This document shows positions 5,713-8,363 of a DNA stretch of 8,363 bases, piece by piece. Location: assembly GCA_020844525.1 (NCBI GenBank), contig JAJGAH010000089.1, forward strand, positions 1-8,363. Reading direction: 5' to 3'. Made by a program: the position numbers and the translations under genes. The notes under the pieces are model-generated. The model ran no database searches. It worked only from the letters and a program-made list of their open reading frames with translations, and was not told where the DNA came from. The stretch comes from Eubacterium sp. Lineage in GTDB: Bacteria; Bacillota; Clostridia; Lachnospirales; Lachnospiraceae. Within the stretch, counting starts at the first letter, position 1; every line of letters starts with the position of its first letter.

Positions 5713-7544
5713 TGCAGTACAATCCTTCACAACAAAAAGCAGTTGCCCACGGAAAGGGGCCTATGCTGGTGCTTGCCGGACCTGGTTCCGGCAAGACTGC
5801 CGTCATTACAGGCCGTACTGTGCAGCTGATTAAAAACGGAATCTCTCCCTCCTCCATTCTGGTTGTCACCTTTACCAGGGCTGCCGCAACGGAGATGAAG
5901 GAGAGATTTTTAAAAATAGCCGGAAATTCGTCAAGCGGAGTGACCTTCGGGACCTTCCATGGCATTTTTTACGGTATTCTGAAAAATACCTACCGCATTA
6001 ACGGCAGCAATATTCTCGCTGACACCAGAAAGCTGCAGCTGCTGCGGGAGATTCTGGATCATACCTGCCCGCAGTCTCAGGAAGCCGACCTTCCCGCCTC
6101 GGTGGCAAAAGAAATCAGTATGGTCAAGGGAAGCCGTATGGATGTAAACCATTTCTATTCCGGTGTCATTTCCGCAGATGCCTTCCGGCGCGTGTTCCGG
6201 GCCTATGAAGACTGGAAGAGAGAGAACTGCATGCTGGATTTTGATGACATCATCACCAGATGCCACGCACTTCTCACAGAGCATCCGGATATATTAAAAC
6301 GCTGGCAGCAGAAATTCGCCTACATTCTCGTCGATGAATTTCAGGACATCAGCCCACTGCAGTATGAGGTGGTCCGGCTTCTGGCCCTGCCGGAAAACAA
6401 CCTGTTCATTGTAGGAGACGATGATCAGTCCATCTACCGCTTCCGCGGCGCAAGTCCGGACCTCATGCTGAATTTCCCCAAGGCTTATCGGAACGCCTCT
6501 GTCATCGCTCTGGAAGAGAATTATCGGAGCACTCCGGAGATCCTGCATGCAGCCGGGAATCTGATCCGGCATAACCGCAGACGTTTTCCGAAGAACATAA
6601 GTGCCGCAAAGGCCTCCGGTTCTCCGGTATCTGTCGCCGTATTCGACAATCCGAGGCAGGAATGCATGCAGATGGCCAGGCAGATCCGGCAGGCCCATGA
6701 AGACGGTGCAGAATACGAAGAAACAGCCGTCCTGTTCCGGACGAATATGGGCTGCAGGGAGGCAGTCGAGCAGCTGATGGCATATCAGATTCCCTTCCGG
6801 ATGGGTGATGCTATGCCCTGTATCTTTGATCACTGGATTGCCAGAGACATTCTGGCCTACATGGAGCTGGGGGCCCAGAGCAGGGAACGACGGGGCAGAA
6901 GAAGTGATTTCCTCCGGATCTACAACCGGCCGAACCGCTATTTTTCAAGAAGCGCCTTCATGGACCCTGTCGTTACCTATGAAAGCCTCTACCAGTATTA
7001 TGAGGACAAGGACTGGATGGTCCGCCGCATGGATGAGCTGGAGACCAATCTCAGAATGCTTTCTCATCTGGCGCCTTACGGAGCCCTGCACTACATCCGC
7101 AGCGAAATCGGATATGAGACATACGTGAAGGAATATGCGGCGCAGCGGAATATTCCCTCGGAGGAGCTGCTGCAGATTCTTGATGAACTGACGGAAAGCG
7201 CACGCAATTACCAGACATTCGATCAGTGGAAGCAGTCCATGGAGCAGTACCGCGAAAAGCTGGAACGGCAGCAGAGCAGGAATGCCTCTGAGAACCACGG
7301 TGTCATGGTGTCCACCCTGCATGCTTCCAAGGGAATGGAATATGATTCCGTCTATATTCTTGACGTAAACGAAGGCATTATCCCTTATCATAAAGCGGTA
7401 CTCGATGCTGATCTGGAAGAGGAGAGGCGTATGCTCTATGTCGGTATGACGAGAGCACGGCGGGATCTTCACCTCTGCTTCGTAAAGGAACGCTATGAGA
7501 AGAGGACAGATCCCTCCCGTTTCCTTCGGGAAATCGGACTCTGA
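5712..7544 (+). CDS. UvrD/Rep-family (SF1A) ATP-dependent DNA helicase, compact form
   Basis: It is a 3'-5' DNA helicase of superfamily 1 with all core motifs in order: a Q-motif-like YNPSQQ (3-8), Walker A GPGSGKT (23-29), Ia TFTRAAATEMKER (53-65), II VDEFQD (207-212), III GDDDQSIYRFRGA (235-247), IV-region EENYRS (268-273), V STLHASKGMEYD (534-545) and VI VGMTRAR (577-583). At 610 residues it is shorter than PcrA or UvrD (about 720-740) and ends soon after motif VI, so it lacks their C-terminal extension; the 2B region (about 375-530) also looks reduced. The start is ATG 5712, whose A is the last base of the gltX stop (TGATG). No Shine-Dalgarno is visible, so translation is probably coupled to gltX. 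Sequences upstream in the same frame belong to gltX in another frame. It is likely a repair or replication-restart helicase; whether it stands in for PcrA is unknown. Confidence 0.93.
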   Translation: MQYNPSQQKAVAHGKGPMLVLAGPGSGKTAVITGRTVQLIKNGISPSSILVVTFTRAAATEMKERFLKIAGNSSSGVTFGTFHGIFYGILKNTYRINGSNILADTRKLQLLREILDHTCPQSQEADLPASVAKEISMVKGSRMDVNHFYSGVISADAFRRVFRAYEDWKRENCMLDFDDIITRCHALLTEHPDILKRWQQKFAYILVDEFQDISPLQYEVVRLLALPENNLFIVGDDDQSIYRFRGASPDLMLNFPKAYRNASVIALEENYRSTPEILHAAGNLIRHNRRRFPKNISAAKASGSPVSVAVFDNPRQECMQMARQIRQAHEDGAEYEETAVLFRTNMGCREAVEQLMAYQIPFRMGDAMPCIFDHWIARDILAYMELGAQSRERRGRRSDFLRIYNRPNRYFSRSAFMDPVVTYESLYQYYEDKDWMVRRMDELETNLRMLSHLAPYGALHYIRSEIGYETYVKEYAAQRNIPSEELLQILDELTESARNYQTFDQWKQSMEQYREKLERQQSRNASENHGVMVSTLHASKGMEYDSVYILDVNEGIIPYHKAVLDADLEEERRMLYVGMTRARRDLHLCFVKERYEKRTDPSRFLREIGL

Positions 7545-7600
7545 AAGTGTAATAAAATACCTGCTAACGGGCAGACAGAAAATGGAAGGAGAAAAAAGCA

Positions 7601-8017
7601 ATGGATTCCTCTGATTTTATCAGCAAGAGCAGAAAAATCACCTGCAGGGAAGCAGAGTCCATGATTCCCCGCTACCTTGCCGGAAGTCTTTCTGATAAGG
7701 ACCTTGCCGCCTTCCTGAACCATGTCAATAACTGCAATAAATGCCACGATGAGCTGGAAACCAATTTCATGGTGGACCTGACTGTGCAGTATCTGAACGA
7801 GGAGGACCCGCATGGCTCCTTCAATCTGAAACCGATGCTGCAGAAGGACCTGAATGAAAAAACTGCCGCGCTGGTACACAAGCACAGGATGAAAAAGCTG
7901 AGGGTCGTTATTTTTGTGCTGATTCTGCTGCTTGCCGCCCTGCTGATCCTGGACCTTACGGATGTATTTGGCATATCAGAGGTCATAGCCGATCTCTTCC
8001 GATCCGCGGGATTTTAG
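7601..8017 (+). CDS. Membrane-anchored zinc-finger protein of the anti-sigma (zf-HC2/ZAS) type
   Basis: This 138-residue protein has an N-terminal cytoplasmic region with HX3CX2C (His41, Cys45, Cys48) preceded by Cys15 in ITCREAE. This is the layout of the zinc-binding anti-sigma domain, C...(25)...HxxxCxxC. The YLAGSLSDKDLAAFLNHV stretch before it is the usual helix of that fold. A basic patch (HKHRMKKLR, 93-101) is followed by one hydrophobic span (102-118) and an outer tail of about 20 residues, so the N-terminus should face the cytoplasm. No sigma factor gene lies beside it, which makes an anti-sigma role unproven; a membrane-tethered zinc sensor or partner is equally possible. AAGGAG (7586-7591) is nine bases before ATG 7601. 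The 56-base gap after the helicase shows no terminator, so it may be co-transcribed. Confidence 0.8.
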   Translation: MDSSDFISKSRKITCREAESMIPRYLAGSLSDKDLAAFLNHVNNCNKCHDELETNFMVDLTVQYLNEEDPHGSFNLKPMLQKDLNEKTAALVHKHRMKKLRVVIFVLILLLAALLILDLTDVFGISEVIADLFRSAGF

Positions 8018-8062
8018 AAAACAAGCAGAAATTCATACTTTTTTGGACACGAAGTATTCTGA

Positions 8063-8096
8063 ATAAGAATGATATCAGGATAAGAATGATATCAGG
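8063..8096 (+). repeat. Perfect 17-bp tandem duplication upstream of polA
   Basis: ATAAGAATGATATCAGG occurs twice with no gap (8063-8079 and 8080-8096). Both copies contain GATATCAGG, which is complementary to CCTGATATC at 8130-8138. The 146-base stretch between the zinc-finger gene and polA (8018-8163) otherwise holds a weak hairpin candidate, ATACTT (8035-8040) with AAGTAT (8052-8057), and no convincing terminator or promoter. Confidence 0.92.
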
Positions 8097-8138
8097 GCAA
8101 AAAGTTTTCTAAAGCACTTACTCTTTGCCCCTGATATC
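8088..8138 (+). promoter_or_regulatory. Long imperfect hairpin in the polA leader
   Basis: GATATCAGGG then CAAA (8088-8101) pairs with TTTGCCCCTGATATC (8124-8138), giving 14 pairs with one bulged C (8128) and a loop of about 22 bases. No T-tract follows on either strand, so it is unlikely to be an ordinary intrinsic terminator. The 3' arm ends 12 bases before the polA ribosome site (8151). TATCCTGA (8135-8142) can instead pair with TCAGGATA (8075-8082) in the first repeat copy, so other folds are possible. Confidence 0.55.
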
Positions 8139-8163
8139 CTGAGAATAAGTAAGGAGAGCCACC

Positions 8164-8363
8164 TTGAGCGAAAAAATTCTGATCATTGACGGACACAGCA
8201 TGATGAACCGCGCATTTTACGCACTTCCGGACCTCACAAACGCAGAGGGCAGACACACAAACGCGGTCCTGGGATTTCTGAATATCATGCTGAAGATTCT
8301 TGATGAGGAAAAACCGGATTATCTGGCAGTTGCCTTTGACGTGCATGCCCCGACCTTTCGTCA
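8164..8363 (+). CDS. polA: DNA polymerase I, N-terminal part (5'-nuclease domain); cut by the right edge
   Basis: DNA polymerase I removes RNA primers and fills gaps in repair and lagging-strand synthesis. The 66 full codons seen are the start of the 5'-3' exonuclease domain: ILIIDGHSMMNRAFYALP (5-22) with the metal-binding Asp9, LTNAEGRHTNAVLGF (24-38), and LAVAFDVHAPTFR (54-66) with the conserved Asp59. The start is TTG 8164. AAGGAG (8151-8156) is seven bases upstream, a stop codon (8146-8148) lies upstream in frame, and no ATG occurs before residue 13, so TTG is well supported. A TTG start after a strong ribosome site and a structured leader points to limited translation. The rest of the nuclease domain and the polymerase domain are outside the window. 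Confidence 0.95.
   Translation, partial: MSEKILIIDGHSMMNRAFYALPDLTNAEGRHTNAVLGFLNIMLKILDEEKPDYLAVAFDVHAPTFR

Noticed and set aside
6945..7601. A 218-codon minus-strand open frame under the helicase
   Set aside because: It overlaps helicase motifs V and VI on the other strand and has no independent support.
8088..8138. An intrinsic terminator for the zinc-finger gene
   Set aside because: The stem is good, but no T-tract follows it on either strand and the loop is long.

Overview
The window looks like chromosomal DNA from a low-to-mid-GC Gram-positive anaerobe of the class Clostridia, most likely a Lachnospiraceae relative. This rests on the gene families, the strong AAGGAG-type ribosome binding sites, the sigma-A promoters with extended -10 elements and a zinc-type bS18. 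It is an inference from gene content and style, since no rRNA gene is present. I see no phage, insertion sequence, CRISPR array or tRNA.

Layout. Positions 1-697 (minus strand) hold the N-terminal 232 codons of a radical-SAM-like protein that runs off the left edge and lacks the usual Cys cluster. Its promoter and a 12-bp palindrome lie at 731-787. Facing away from it, a strong promoter at 833-861 and a leader with a small bulged hairpin drive rpsF (bS6) and rpsR (bS18). The ssb gene that often sits between them is absent. A strong intrinsic terminator at 1635-1682 ends that unit. The next promoter (1681-1709) starts inside the terminator's T-tract and begins a long same-strand run: an FtsW/RodA/SpoVE-type SEDS glycosyltransferase, acyl carrier protein, a sirtuin-like protein with its catalytic residues replaced, glutamyl-tRNA synthetase (gltX), a compact UvrD/Rep-type helicase (overlapping gltX by one base), a membrane-anchored zinc-finger protein of the anti-sigma type, and the start of DNA polymerase I (polA, TTG start), cut by the right edge.

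How they fit together. Most of the run is housekeeping: ribosome assembly, septal or lateral wall synthesis, fatty-acid carriage, tRNA charging, and DNA unwinding and repair synthesis. The uncommon parts are two apparent pseudoenzymes (radical SAM without its CX3CX2C loop; Sir2 fold without the QNID/His residues but with its zinc Cys) and the polA leader, which carries a perfect 17-bp tandem duplication whose copies can compete for the same downstream complement. These three are the items most worth follow-up. The remaining regulatory sites are motif readings and are graded accordingly.
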